64,000 nucleotides of DNA from Pseudomonas cerasi (GCF_900074915.1 NZ_LT222319.1:4187001-4251000); one strand, 5' to 3'; counted from the stretch's first letter, positions 1 through 8,682 are shown. Numbers and translations: made by a program. The notes: a model not told the origin generated them from the sequence alone.

Positions 1-723
1 GGAGAACAGCATGTTGAAGTCGAAGTTGACGTGCTTCATGACCATCAGTGCCATGAACGAAGCACCTGACAGCAACATCACCGCCTTGATGATCTGCACC
101 CAGGTCGTGGCGAGCATGCCGCCGAACAGCACATAGAGGCACATCAGGATCCCGACCAACACCACCGCAACGGCGTAGTCCAGACCGAACAGCAGCTGGA
201 TCAGCTTGCCGGCACCGACCATTTGCGCAATCAGGTAAAACGCCACCACCACCAGCGAGCCGCAGGCAGACAGGGTACGAATTTCCTTTTGCTTGAGGCG
301 GTACGAGGCCACGTCGGCAAAGGTGTATTTACCCAGGTTACGCAAGCGTTCGGCGATCAGGAACAGGATGATCGGCCAGCCCACCAGGAAGCCGATCGAG
401 TAGATCAGGCCATCGTAGCCGGAGGTGTAGACCAGTGCGGAAATCCCCAGAAAGGAGGCTGCCGACATGTAGTCACCGGCAATCGCCAGCCCGTTCTGGA
501 AACCGGTGATCTTGCCACCTGCCGAGTAATAGTCCGACGCGGTCTTGTTCTTTTTCGACGCCCAGTAGGTGATGTACAGCGTGAAGGCTACGAAGACCAC
601 GAACATGACGATCGCGGCGACGTTCAGGGGTTGCTTCTGCACTGCACCCGTCAACGCGTCTGCCGCCCAGAGGGTCGGCGCGAACGCGGCCAGGCCAAGT
701 GCTGCTGATAGGCGCCGGATCAT
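1..723 (-). CDS. actP: Cation/acetate symporter ActP, N-terminal part (cut by window edge)
   Basis: Sodium:solute symporter family protein that takes up acetate and related short monocarboxylates across the inner membrane. Reading leftward from the ATG at 723 the frame stays open for 241 codons to the window edge, so the C-terminal half lies outside. A signal-like first segment (ending about residue 22) is followed by hydrophobic helices, and the family hallmark around residues 65-100 is visible: SDYYSAGG, then GLAIAGDYMSAASFLGIS. The start overlaps the stop of the upstream DUF485 gene in an ATGA arrangement, the standard yjcH-actP operon order. Translation is probably coupled to yjcH, whose start carries a Crc/Hfq-type motif. 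Identity is confident; exact substrate range is inferred from the family. Confidence 0.93.
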   Translation of the reverse strand, partial: MIRRLSAALGLAAFAPTLWAADALTGAVQKQPLNVAAIVMFVVFVAFTLYITYWASKKNKTASDYYSAGGKITGFQNGLAIAGDYMSAASFLGISALVYTSGYDGLIYSIGFLVGWPIILFLIAERLRNLGKYTFADVASYRLKQKEIRTLSACGSLVVVAFYLIAQMVGAGKLIQLLFGLDYAVAVVLVGILMCLYVLFGGMLATTWVQIIKAVMLLSGASFMALMVMKHVNFDFNMLFS

Positions 724-1031
724 TGCTGAGCCTCCTTCAGGATCGCGTTATTCAGGTCATCGAATTCACCGTTGGCACGGCGAACATAGATGGCGGTCAA
801 TATAAACGCGGAAAGGATCAGCCCTACGCCTATCGGCATTCCCCAGGTAATGGTCGAAGTGGGACTCAGTTTGGCCCCCAGAATATGGGGTCCGTAAGCA
901 ATCAAAAGAATAAAGGCCGCATACAGGCCAAGCATGATCGCCGAGAGAATCCAGGCGAACCGCTCTCTTTTGGATACCAGCTCCTTGAAACGCGGGCTGT
1001 TTTGAATCGAGAGGTAAATGCTGTCGTTCAT
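720..1031 (-). CDS. yjcH: DUF485 membrane protein YjcH, partner of ActP
   Basis: Small inner-membrane protein of 103 residues with two hydrophobic segments (about residues 24-47 and 60-83), the usual length and layout of DUF485 proteins, which are encoded just before actP in proteobacteria and are thought to assist the permease. Its stop codon overlaps the actP start (ATGA), so the two form a translationally coupled operon. The ribosome binding site GAGGA lies directly next to an A-rich CA motif that runs into the start codon, suggesting catabolite repression by Hfq/Crc. No odd features in the coding part. Confidence 0.9.
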   Translation of the reverse strand: MNDSIYLSIQNSPRFKELVSKRERFAWILSAIMLGLYAAFILLIAYGPHILGAKLSPTSTITWGMPIGVGLILSAFILTAIYVRRANGEFDDLNNAILKEAQQ

Positions 1032-1045
1032 TGTTTTTGTCCTCG
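1031..1045 (-). promoter_or_regulatory. Hfq/Crc CA motif overlapping the yjcH start
   Basis: On the minus strand the sequence before the ATG reads CGAGGACAAAAACAATG. The eight bases 1038-1031 fit AAnAAnAA, the Hfq/Crc recognition motif of pseudomonads, and sit between the GAGGA ribosome binding site and the start codon. Binding here would block translation of yjcH-actP when preferred carbon sources are present. The motif match is seen directly; repression is inferred from the known Crc system. Confidence 0.6.
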
Positions 1046-1199
1046 CAGCACAGATGAGATGTCACGTAATGCACTTTAGTCGGGTCCGGCGCGCACTCCA
1101 GACGACCTTAGTATTAGAACGACATTAGCTGCAGATACCTCTTCTCGCACGGCCTGGACCCACCGGCAGTCGGTCGCACCGAAAACACTCCCGGGCAGG

Positions 1200-1236
1200 A
1201 AAACAAAAGGCCGTCTGGCGATAACACCAGACGGCC
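1200..1236 (-). terminator. Rho-independent terminator of the betaine-binding protein gene
   Basis: A perfect 10-bp stem (1209-1218 with 1227-1236, 8-base loop) is followed on the minus strand by TTTTGTTTT. It lies 30 bases beyond the stop of the gene ending at 1266. Confidence 0.85.
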
Positions 1237-1265
1237 TCGAGAACGGCTGTTCAGACACTTTGAGA

Positions 1266-2120
1266 CTATTTGGCAGTCCATGCAGCAACACGGTCCGGGT
1301 GCTTGGCTACCCAGTCCTTGGCTGCAGCTTCAGGTTTGGCACCGTCCTGAATCGCCAGCATCACCTCACCGATTTCATCCTTGGATGCCCACTGGAATTT
1401 TTTCAGGAAGGCCACGACCTCAGGGGCTTTTTTCTCCAGCCCAAGGCTGCCAACGTTGTCTACGGTTTCAGCTTCACCGTAGACACCTTTCGGGTCGTCG
1501 AGGAAACGCAGCTTCCATTTGGCGAACATCCAGTGCGGCACCCAGCCGGTGACGACGATGGATTTCTTCGCCTTCTCGGCGCGGGTCAGCTCGGCAATCA
1601 TGCCTGCGCCGGAGCTCGCCTGCAGTTTATAGCCGTCCAGACCATAGTCCTTGATAGCCTGATCGGTCTTGAGCATCACGCCCGAGCCCGCATCGATCCC
1701 GGTGATCTTCTTGTTGAAGGAAGCATCGGTCTTCAGGTCTTCGATGGTTTTGGCCTTCACGTATTCAGGCACGATCAGGCCAATCTTGGCGTCCTTGAAG
1801 TTGGGGCCATAGTTGACGACCTGGTCCTTGTACTTGGCGTAGTACTCGCCATGCGTGCCTGGAAGCCACGCAGACAGCATCAGGTCGAGCTTGTCGGTGG
1901 CCACCGCCTGCCACATGATCCCTGCAGCGACAGACTGCAACTTGACGTCATAACCAAGCTTTTGCTTGATCACTTCGGAGGCCACGAAGGTGGTGGCGAC
2001 ACTGTCGGACCAGCCTTCCACATAGCCGATGGTCAGGGTCTTGGTTTCAGCAACCGCCAGCGTGGAGCTGACCGCAAGTACCAGAGCGGCACCCGCCCCC
2101 AGTATTTTTCGCATCATCAT
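1266..2120 (-). CDS. Periplasmic glycine betaine/choline-type substrate-binding protein (orphan)
   Basis: Substrate-binding protein of the OpuAC/ProX-like ABC family for quaternary ammonium compounds. The ATG at 2120 was chosen because GGGGAAG precedes it and a signal peptide starts there (MMMRKILGAG, cleavage after about residue 24 at TLAVA-E); the longer frame upstream lacks signal features. The 284-residue product has the family start (TLTIGYVEGWSDS) and tryptophan-rich ligand-cage segments such as WVPHWMFAKWK. No permease or ATPase gene is adjacent, so it probably feeds a transporter encoded elsewhere, as the stand-alone binding proteins of Pseudomonas (CbcX, BetX, CaiX) do for CbcWV. Which ligand it binds cannot be told from the sequence. 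Confidence 0.85.
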   Translation of the reverse strand: MMMRKILGAGAALVLAVSSTLAVAETKTLTIGYVEGWSDSVATTFVASEVIKQKLGYDVKLQSVAAGIMWQAVATDKLDLMLSAWLPGTHGEYYAKYKDQVVNYGPNFKDAKIGLIVPEYVKAKTIEDLKTDASFNKKITGIDAGSGVMLKTDQAIKDYGLDGYKLQASSGAGMIAELTRAEKAKKSIVVTGWVPHWMFAKWKLRFLDDPKGVYGEAETVDNVGSLGLEKKAPEVVAFLKKFQWASKDEIGEVMLAIQDGAKPEAAAKDWVAKHPDRVAAWTAK

Positions 2121-2506
2121 TGTCGCTTCCCCGGAAGTCTGCACCGACGGGTGTCGGGGCATGGTTAACGTTGTTCTCCAGACCGCCCCGCGCCCGACCT
2201 TGGGGCACGCGGCGCCTTGCACGTTTTTATCGCTGCCGCGCGCAATCAAACGCACTACAACGCCACACTGATCATCGACCTGCCGGACAGGCGGGCATGC
2301 TCTGTCTGCGACACCGGGGCAATGGGAAACGACAACATCGAGCCATCAACGACAACGCACAGCGAAAAACGCCTTGATCCAGCCATCAACGGCAGGAGAC
2401 GCACCGTTGTGTCCAATGGCGAGCGCCGGACCCCATACCATCGTCGTATAGACGACAGAGACTTGCGGCGCACCATTCCGGCTCATACTGCGAAGGAAAC
2501 ATGATG

Positions 2507-2547
2507 TGTTACCGCAGGTTTACGGTCACCACCGTGAACGGGTAACA
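2507..2547 (+). promoter_or_regulatory. CbrB-like upstream activating site
   Basis: TGTTAC at 2507-2512 and GTAACA at 2542-2547 form an inverted pair enclosing a further symmetric core (CGGTCACCACCG). These half-sites match those reported for the enhancer-binding protein CbrB, although the spacing here (29 bases) is wider than the 14 in the published consensus as I recall it. The site lies about 110-150 bases before the predicted sRNA start, the right distance for a sigma-54 activator. Confidence 0.55.
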
Positions 2548-2629
2548 CGGAAACATTTTTTCCGGCTCTATGACTAACTGACAACCATCAGAATTCATAA
2601 ATAACTGATTTAAAAGGAATTTCAAAAAC

Positions 2630-2646
2630 TGGCACGGATCCTGCTA
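2630..2646 (+). promoter_or_regulatory. Sigma-54 promoter of the CrcX-like sRNA
   Basis: TGGCACGGATCCTGCTA has the -24 GG (2631-2632) and the -12 GC (2643-2644) separated by exactly ten bases, matching the RpoN consensus TGGCACG-N4-TTGCA at nearly every key position. The predicted start of transcription is about 2656. Confidence 0.8.
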
Positions 2647-2655
2647 TATCTCTGG

Positions 2656-3053
2656 TACAACAAAAACAAGAAATGATGCAGCAAACCAATAAAAATAAGA
2701 CGTAACGGCTCTGACACAACAAGAACAAAACGGACAGAGGCGCAGCTAACAGATTTTTTTGGAGTGGACCCGCTTTACAGGGACCTTTCAATGGAAGGCC
2801 TCGCGACCGGACCGAGAACAATAAAACTACCGTCAGGTAGCTCCAGAACCGGTGGGATCAACCCGTTGTGCAGACAGGTGATTAAAGCGAATCAGCGCTC
2901 AAAAAAATACGTTTGCTCTTGACCCCGGATGGGGGTCGCACAACAACGCTGTAAAGGGACTGGCCGCCAACAACAATAACAGGCCGCCCTATAACAATAA
3001 AAAGAGCACGTGAACCACATTGGAGGAGAGCTACGGCTCTCCTTTGTGCTTTC
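2656..3053 (+). ncRNA. crcX: CrcZ/CrcX-family small RNA that sequesters Hfq/Crc
   Basis: Predicted RNA of about 398 nt, the length typical of CrcZ-type RNAs (about 400 nt). From the sigma-54 promoter to the terminator there are at least five clusters of AAnAAnAA motifs: 2659-2673 (two overlapping), 2688-2695, 2718-2728 (AACAAGAACAA), 2969-2979 (AACAACAATAA) and 2993-3003 (AACAATAAAAA). The 3' end is a hairpin, GGAGAGC-TACG-GCTCTCC at 3025-3042, extended by an outer AGCAC/GTGCT pairing, then TTT. Such RNAs titrate Hfq/Crc and relieve catabolite repression when CbrAB is active. Because cbrAB is not adjacent, this is the second family member, called CrcX in P. syringae, rather than CrcZ. No credible protein is encoded between 2121 and 3300. 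Confidence 0.85.
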
Positions 3054-3300
3054 CGCAAGCCGGAAAATTCGCCGCCAGGCCAGGGCCTGCCTACCTTTCC
3101 CAGCCCGTGTAAACGTCGCGCCGGGGCAGCAAATACACTAGCCATGCAAAAATAAACCGCATATCTGCATTGCAAAATCCAAAGAACGTGTATTGTTCCG
3201 TCATATTTACAGGGTTAACCGGTGGATGGGGCACTTTGGCACTACACCTTGGTCATAGCCTGCGTATCTCATCAGCACTTCTTTCCCAAGGGATTTAGTC

Positions 3301-4599
3301 ATGCTCCGTTTTCTGCGCCTCGCCACCGTTATAGGTGGCTTGTGTTTAAGTGCGTCCGCTCTGGCAACCAATGTCGACTCCGCCACCTATGGCTACCCGC
3401 TGACTAATCCGTTTGAAGCGACCATTGCGACCACACCGCCCGATCTGCGCCCCGACCTGCCTGACGATGAAGATATCGATCAGGATGTCTACACCCTGAA
3501 CCTGCATCCCGAGCGCGAGTTCACCCTGCCCGACAACTTCTGGGCAGTGAAAAAGTTGCACTATCGCCTGGCCAAACAGGACCACGCTGCCCCGCTGATC
3601 TTCCTGATCGCCGGCACCGGCGCGCCGTATAACAGCACCATCAATGAATTCCTGAAAAAGCTCTATTACGGCGCGGGCTACCACGTCGTGCAGCTGTCTT
3701 CGCCCACCAGCTATGACTTCATGAGCTCGGCCTCGCGCTTTGCGACTCCCGGCGTCTCCACCGACGACGCAGAAGACATTTATCGCGTCATGCAGGCCAT
3801 TCGGGCTCAGCAGGCGCAACTGCCGGTAACCGACTATTACCTGACCGGTTACAGCCTCGGCGCACTGAATGCTGCATTCGTCAGCAAGCTGGACGAAACC
3901 CGTCGCAGCTTCAACTTCAAGAAAGTCCTGCTGCTCAACCCGCCGGTCAATCTCTACACCTCGATCAGCAACCTCGACAAACTGGTGCAAACCAACGTCA
4001 AGGGCATCAACAACACCACTACGTTCTATGAACTGGTGCTGGCCAAGCTGACTCGCTACTTCCGCCAGAAGGGCTACATCGACCTCAACGATGCACTGCT
4101 GTTCGACTTCCAGCAGTCCAAACAGCACCTGACCAATGAACAGATGGCGATGCTGATCGGTACCTCGTTCCGCTTCTCGTCAGCGGATATCGCGTTCACC
4201 TCCGACCTGATCAACCGTCGCGGTCTGATCACGCCACCGAAATTCCCGATCACCGAAGGCACCAGTCTGACGCCATTCCTCAAGCGTGCCCTGCAGTGCG
4301 ACTTCGATTGCTACCTGACCGAACAGGTCATCCCGATGTGGCGCGCACGCACCGACGGCGGTAGCCTTCTGCAACTGGTCGACCAGGTCAGCCTCTACGC
4401 CCTCAAGGATTACCTGCACAGCAACACCAAGATTGCCGTCATGCACAACGCCGACGACGTGATTCTGGGCTCGGGTGACCTCGGCTTCCTGCGCAAGACC
4501 TTTGGCGATCGCCTGACCGTTTACCCGTACGGCGGGCATTGCGGCAACCTTAATTACCGCGTCAACACCGACGCCATGCTGGAGTTTTTCCGTGGCTAA
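3301..4599 (+). CDS. Periplasmic alpha/beta-hydrolase-fold protein
   Basis: A 432-residue exported protein with an N-terminal signal peptide (cleavage after about residue 22, SALA-TNV). The motif GYSLGA near residue 183 is a classic nucleophile elbow with Ser. An acidic residue in the segment HNADDVILG and a His in YPYGGHCGN near the C-terminus are candidates for the rest of a Ser-Asp-His triad. Relatives are sometimes misannotated as serine/threonine kinases; no kinase motifs are present. The last eight bases overlap the GTG start of mlaA, so the two are co-transcribed and probably translationally coupled, hinting at a role in outer-membrane lipid upkeep. The substrate is unknown. Confidence 0.8.
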   Translation: MLRFLRLATVIGGLCLSASALATNVDSATYGYPLTNPFEATIATTPPDLRPDLPDDEDIDQDVYTLNLHPEREFTLPDNFWAVKKLHYRLAKQDHAAPLIFLIAGTGAPYNSTINEFLKKLYYGAGYHVVQLSSPTSYDFMSSASRFATPGVSTDDAEDIYRVMQAIRAQQAQLPVTDYYLTGYSLGALNAAFVSKLDETRRSFNFKKVLLLNPPVNLYTSISNLDKLVQTNVKGINNTTTFYELVLAKLTRYFRQKGYIDLNDALLFDFQQSKQHLTNEQMAMLIGTSFRFSSADIAFTSDLINRRGLITPPKFPITEGTSLTPFLKRALQCDFDCYLTEQVIPMWRARTDGGSLLQLVDQVSLYALKDYLHSNTKIAVMHNADDVILGSGDLGFLRKTFGDRLTVYPYGGHCGNLNYRVNTDAMLEFFRG

Positions 4600-5404
4600 A
4601 CGTCTTTTACTTCTTGCCGCTCTGCTCTGTGCCGGCACAGTCCAGGCCGCTGACGCGGATACCAGCAACAAGGCTCAGCACCCGGCCACTGTGGCCCGTC
4701 AGACCGATGCTGACGGTTTCACCCAGCCGCTGAAGTCGTTGCAATTCAACCCGGGGCTGGATCAGCGTGAGTTCGAGCGCGCCTCCATCAACGCACTGGA
4801 AGTCTATGATCCGCTGGAATCCTGGAACCGCCGGGTTTACCACTTCAACTACCGTTTCGATGAATGGGTATTCCTACCGGTCGTGGACGGCTACCGCTAC
4901 ATCACCCCTGGCTTCGTGCGCAGCGGTGTGAGCAACTTTTTCAGCAACCTGGGCGATGTCTCCAACCTGCTGAACAGCCTGCTGCAGTTCAAGGGCGAGC
5001 GCTCGCTGGACACCACTGGCCGTCTGCTGCTCAACACCACCATCGGCATCGCCGGTCTGTGGGACCCGGCAACCATGATGGGCCTGCCGCGTCAGAGCGA
5101 AGACTTCGGCCAGACGCTGGGCTTCTACGGTGTGCCTGCAGGGCCTTATCTGGTGTTGCCATTGTTCGGTCCATCGAACCTGCGTGACACTGGTGGCATG
5201 CTGTTCGACTACACGGCTGAAAACCAGATCAACTTCCTGAACGTGGCCGAAGTCAGCAACGACCATCCGGAAATCACCGTGTTGCGCGCCATTGATCGCC
5301 GTTACGTCACCAGCTTCCGTTACGGCCAGCTCAACTCGCCGTTCGAGTATGAAAAAGTGCGTTACGTCTACACCGAGTCGCGCAAACTGCAAATCGCCGA
5401 ATAA
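4592..5404 (+). CDS. mlaA: MlaA/VacJ outer-membrane lipid-asymmetry protein
   Basis: MlaA removes misplaced phospholipids from the outer leaflet of the outer membrane and passes them to MlaC. The 270-residue product holds the family core YDPLESWNR, then FLNxxxD-like segments, LLNTTIGIAGLWDPA and the SEDFGQTLG-VPAGPYLVLPLFGPSNLRD block. The start is GTG, eight bases before the end of the upstream gene, with GGAG seven bases upstream. The signal sequence (LLLLAALLCAGTVQA) has no clean lipobox, so this may be a Sec-processed rather than lipidated form. The Mla transporter genes are not nearby, as is usual for mlaA. Confidence 0.93.
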   Translation: MAKRLLLLAALLCAGTVQAADADTSNKAQHPATVARQTDADGFTQPLKSLQFNPGLDQREFERASINALEVYDPLESWNRRVYHFNYRFDEWVFLPVVDGYRYITPGFVRSGVSNFFSNLGDVSNLLNSLLQFKGERSLDTTGRLLLNTTIGIAGLWDPATMMGLPRQSEDFGQTLGFYGVPAGPYLVLPLFGPSNLRDTGGMLFDYTAENQINFLNVAEVSNDHPEITVLRAIDRRYVTSFRYGQLNSPFEYEKVRYVYTESRKLQIAE

Positions 5405-5416
5405 GCGTAACGCAGC

Positions 5417-5458
5417 AAAACGACGGCCAGCCTGAGTGATCGGACTGGTCGTTTTTTT
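5417..5458 (+). terminator. Rho-independent terminator after mlaA
   Basis: AACGAC-GGCCAG pairs with CTGG-TCGTT across 5419-5453 and is followed by seven T residues. It ends the hydrolase-mlaA operon. Confidence 0.85.
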
Positions 5459-5539
5459 ATGGGCACTTTTACCTGCCCGGTCACTCACATGCCTCAGGCG
5501 CAAACGCCTGTGTCATTAACAGACAAAAAAGGAATTTCC

Positions 5540-6130
5540 ATGCGTTCTTTCGGTTTCAAGGCAATGGCTGTGTGTGTCGCACTGGCAGCATGTCAAAGCA
5601 TGGTCAGCGTTCAGGCTGCCACCAAGCCGCAGGCTGCTGCGCCCACCGCTGCTGCGGTGCAAAACGCTTCACTGCTGGGCGGCAAACTGACCTTCACCAT
5701 TCCTGCGGGCTACGTACAGGGCGAGATGCCCGAGATTGACGCAAAAGCCAAGGCCCAGGGTGTGACGGGGTCGCTGTACACCAATGCGGCTGAAAAGCGC
5801 GTGTTGATCGTTACCGAAACGCCGATGCCAATGGGCGTGCAGGCCAGCGATAACGACGGTGTAGTACTTGATGGACTGGTCACCGGCATCCTTGCCCAGC
5901 AGAGTACCGGCTACAAGGACTTCAAAAAACTGGGTGACAAGAAGATCGTCAAGAAGAACGGTCTTGGTGTGCGCCAGCTGGACACCTCAGCGACCATGAG
6001 CGACGCCCAGGTGCTGAGCACATCGATCGTCGCAGCATCGGGTACCCGCGCAGCGGTGCTGAACGTGGTCTCCAATGCAAAGAATCCGAAAGAGCATGCT
6101 GCGCTGGTGAAGACTGTCATCGGCCAGTGA
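5540..6130 (+). CDS. Exported protein of unknown function (possible lipoprotein)
   Basis: The ATG at 5540 follows AAAAAAGGAA and starts a signal sequence; the longer upstream frame crosses the mlaA terminator and is discarded. The 196-residue product has LAAC at about residues 16-19, a possible lipobox, but also VQA-A about ten residues later, so cleavage by signal peptidase I is equally possible. The mature part starts with an Ala/Pro-rich linker (about residues 30-45) and then a compact domain beginning KLTFTIPAGY that reads like mixed alpha/beta. I do not recognise the family; a DcrB-like fold is a guess. It is monocistronic, lying between the mlaA terminator and a convergent LysR gene. 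Confidence 0.75.
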   Translation: MRSFGFKAMAVCVALAACQSMVSVQAATKPQAAAPTAAAVQNASLLGGKLTFTIPAGYVQGEMPEIDAKAKAQGVTGSLYTNAAEKRVLIVTETPMPMGVQASDNDGVVLDGLVTGILAQQSTGYKDFKKLGDKKIVKKNGLGVRQLDTSATMSDAQVLSTSIVAASGTRAAVLNVVSNAKNPKEHAALVKTVIGQ

Positions 6131-6137
6131 TCTGCGC

Positions 6138-6155
6138 GGACCGGTCAGCCGGTCC
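6138..6155. terminator. Hairpin between convergent genes
   Basis: GGACCGG (6138-6144) and CCGGTCC (6149-6155) form a perfect 7-bp stem with a TCAG loop between two convergent stop codons. There is no T tract on either side, so termination is only likely. Confidence 0.45.
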
Positions 6156-6163
6156 GATACGAC

Positions 6164-7072
6164 TCAGTCCACCCGCAACGCCTCTGACAACCGCTCGACC
6201 AGCACCTGCACCTTGGGCAGGGACTCGCGGTTACGCGGCCAGGCCAGGTGCAAGGCCAGGCCATCGGTGGCCAGTTGCGGGAGGATCTCCACCAATTCGC
6301 CGCGCTGCAGCTGCTCCCTGATCAACCAGGTTGCCAGCTGGGCAATTCCCCATGCCGACGTCACCGCTGCCACTTGGGCCTCTGCGTTGCCGATAACCAG
6401 TCGTGCTTCTACAGCGCGTGCCTCCCGCTGCCCCTGCTCATCGACAAATAGCCAGGGGCTGGTACTGCCATCGCCACGGCCAAACAGAATGCAGGCATGA
6501 CTGGCCAGGTCCTCGAACGTATGCGGGGTGCCGTGACGCTGCAGATACGCCGGTGCAGCGCAGAAGATCACCCGCTCGGTGCCCAGATACCGGTGCGCGA
6601 CGCCTGCGGGCCAGACCCGTGGACCACCGATACGCACGGCCAGGTCGATGCCCTCTTCAAGGATATCGACGAAACGGTCGGTGAAGGTTATTCGCGGGCG
6701 CAACTTGTGATGCTGCCCGGTGAAGGCAAGAATCAACGGCAGCGCATGCAAACGGCCGAAGGTCGCAGGCAGATCGATGCGCAATTGTCCGGCGGGCTCT
6801 GTGCGTTGAGCCGCCAGCGCAGTTTCAGCAGCCTCCAGGTCGGCAAGCATCCGCACGCACACGGTGTGATAGGCCGCGCCCTCCTCCGTCAGCGCCAGAC
6901 TGCGAGTAGTCCGCTCGAACAGGCGCATACCGAGACGGCTTTCCAGGCGCGCCACACTTTTACTGACCGCAGAATTGGTCAGGTTCAAGCGTTCAGCGGC
7001 TGCGGTAAAGCTTCCCGCGTTGGCAACGGCAACGAACGTTTCGATACCTTTGAGGCGGTCAGTCGACAGCAC
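6164..7072 (-). CDS. LysR-family transcriptional regulator
   Basis: A 302-residue LysR regulator: winged helix-turn-helix at residues 1-65 (IETFVAVANAGSFTAAAERL, then SKSVARLESRLG), a linker helix, and a periplasmic-binding-protein-like effector domain from about residue 90. It is divergent from the MFS exporter gene starting at 7183, with 110 bases between the starts, the usual arrangement when a LysR protein controls its neighbour and itself. The subfamily resembles YafC/DsdC-like repressors. The inducer is unknown. Confidence 0.92.
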   Translation of the reverse strand: MLSTDRLKGIETFVAVANAGSFTAAAERLNLTNSAVSKSVARLESRLGMRLFERTTRSLALTEEGAAYHTVCVRMLADLEAAETALAAQRTEPAGQLRIDLPATFGRLHALPLILAFTGQHHKLRPRITFTDRFVDILEEGIDLAVRIGGPRVWPAGVAHRYLGTERVIFCAAPAYLQRHGTPHTFEDLASHACILFGRGDGSTSPWLFVDEQGQREARAVEARLVIGNAEAQVAAVTSAWGIAQLATWLIREQLQRGELVEILPQLATDGLALHLAWPRNRESLPKVQVLVERLSEALRVD

Positions 7073-7182
7073 ATGAAACCTCGATTAGTGAAATTCAATC
7101 CATAATGCAGGGAAAATTTACCAAAGATAGGAATTCTTTTCTGCAATAAGCTGGCGGACTTATTTTTTACGGGGTCTGTACC

Positions 7183-8385
7183 ATGCCTTCTCTGGAAACC
7201 ACTGCTGCCGGCACCCGCAGCGAAAGCTCGACCGGTGCCGGTTTGTCCATCGCGATTCTGGCCTTGGCCGGCTTTGTGATCGTCACCACAGAATTTCTCA
7301 TTATCGGTCTGCTGCCTTCAATGGCCCGCGATCTGGGAATTTCCATATCAACTGCCGGTTTGCTGGTGACGCTGTTCGCCTTCACGGTGATGCTCTTTGG
7401 CCCACCGCTGACGGCCATGCTTTCGCACCTGGACCGCAAGCGCACGTTCATCGTCATTCTGCTGATCTTCGCCGCCTCCAACGCACTGGCGGCGGTGTCG
7501 AGCAACATCTGGGTGCTGGCGCTGGCGCGGTTCATTCCGGCATTGGCCTTGCCGGTGTTCTGGGGCACGGCCAGTGAAACGGCAAGTCTGCTGGCCGGAC
7601 CCAAGCGCGCCGGCAAGGCCGTTGCGCAGGTGTACCTCGGCATCTCGGCTGCCATGCTGTTCGGTATTCCGCTGGGTACAGTATTTGCCGATGCCGTGGG
7701 CTGGCGCGGCGCATTCTGGGCGCTGACGCTGCTATCAGCGTTGATGGCCCTGTTGCTGGCACTGTCGATGCCCCGTATCGAACCTACTGCAAAGGTCGGC
7801 CTCGCCGAGCAGGCAAAAATTCTCCGGGATCCGTTTTTCCTCTCCAACCTGCTGCTGTCCATCCTGCTGTTCACGGCCATGTTCGGTGCCTATACCTACC
7901 TGGCTGACACGCTGGAACGCATCGCAGGCATCGAATCGGCTCAAGTGGGATGGTGGTTGATGGGCTTCGGCGCGGTCGGCCTGATCGGTAATGCACTGGG
8001 GGGACGTTATGTGGACCGCAGCCCCCTCGGCTCGACCATGGCCTTTGCGCTGCTGCTCGCATTGGGCATGACCGCAAGCGTACCCGCCGCAGGCTCCATG
8101 CCGCTGCTGGCCGTGGTACTGGTGATTTGGGGCATCGCGCATACGGCGCTGTTTCCGATCTGCCAGATCAGGGTGATGAAAGCAGCGCCTCAGGCCCAGG
8201 CACTGGCAGGGACCCTGAATGTCTCGGCCGCCAATGCCGGCATCGGCCTGGGCTCGATCATCGGAGGCCTTACCATCGAGCATCTGGGCCTGGGTGCCGT
8301 AGGGTATGTCGCCGCTGTTGTTGCGCTGCTGTCCATTGCCGTCGCATGGATGACCAGCATTCAGAAAAACAAGGCACCGTTATAA
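7183..8385 (+). CDS. MFS transporter, AraJ/arabinose-efflux type
   Basis: A 400-residue protein with twelve predicted membrane helices, typical of the drug:H+ antiporter-1 group (AraJ, SotB, YdhP). The loop after helix 2 carries the MFS signature region (LSHLDRKRTF) and the proline/glycine-rich antiporter-like segment is near PVFWGTASETASL. It is probably controlled by the divergent LysR gene. Export of a sugar, amino acid or drug-like compound is inferred from the family; there is no closer clue. A hairpin follows its stop codon. Confidence 0.88.
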   Translation: MPSLETTAAGTRSESSTGAGLSIAILALAGFVIVTTEFLIIGLLPSMARDLGISISTAGLLVTLFAFTVMLFGPPLTAMLSHLDRKRTFIVILLIFAASNALAAVSSNIWVLALARFIPALALPVFWGTASETASLLAGPKRAGKAVAQVYLGISAAMLFGIPLGTVFADAVGWRGAFWALTLLSALMALLLALSMPRIEPTAKVGLAEQAKILRDPFFLSNLLLSILLFTAMFGAYTYLADTLERIAGIESAQVGWWLMGFGAVGLIGNALGGRYVDRSPLGSTMAFALLLALGMTASVPAAGSMPLLAVVLVIWGIAHTALFPICQIRVMKAAPQAQALAGTLNVSAANAGIGLGSIIGGLTIEHLGLGAVGYVAAVVALLSIAVAWMTSIQKNKAPL

Positions 8386-8413
8386 CCGCCTGACTGTCGC
8401 TTTATTGAACTCG

Positions 8414-8458
8414 CCGGGCAGTGTGTCTGCAAACACCCAGACACCCTGCCCCGGTTAT
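8414..8458 (+). terminator. Terminator after the MFS gene
   Basis: CCGGGCAG-GTGTCTG pairs with CAGACAC-CTGCCCCGG across 8414-8453, followed by TTATTT. The rest of the gap to 8682 is AT-richer and presumably holds the cyclase promoter; I could not assign a clear sigma-70 box in it. Confidence 0.7.
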
Positions 8459-8682
8459 TTACCGTGTGTTGAATTATATATCGTCATATTTTTGAACAGG
8501 CTTTAGCACTGTTCCTGTCATTTAATTGACTTTTAAACAGTGATCTTTCCTCACCATGTAGCTATTTGATACCTCCAGGCAAAATACACTTCCCTTGACA
8601 CTAGCGAACGCTCAAACTCCAGCCTTTCGGTCAGGTGGTGGCGGTTTCTGACCGATTCAAAAGTAATGTCCGGTAAGCACCT

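Noticed and set aside
2255..2821. Small minus-strand frames before the sRNA
   Set aside because: No ribosome binding sites; one overlaps the sigma-54 promoter and the sRNA body.
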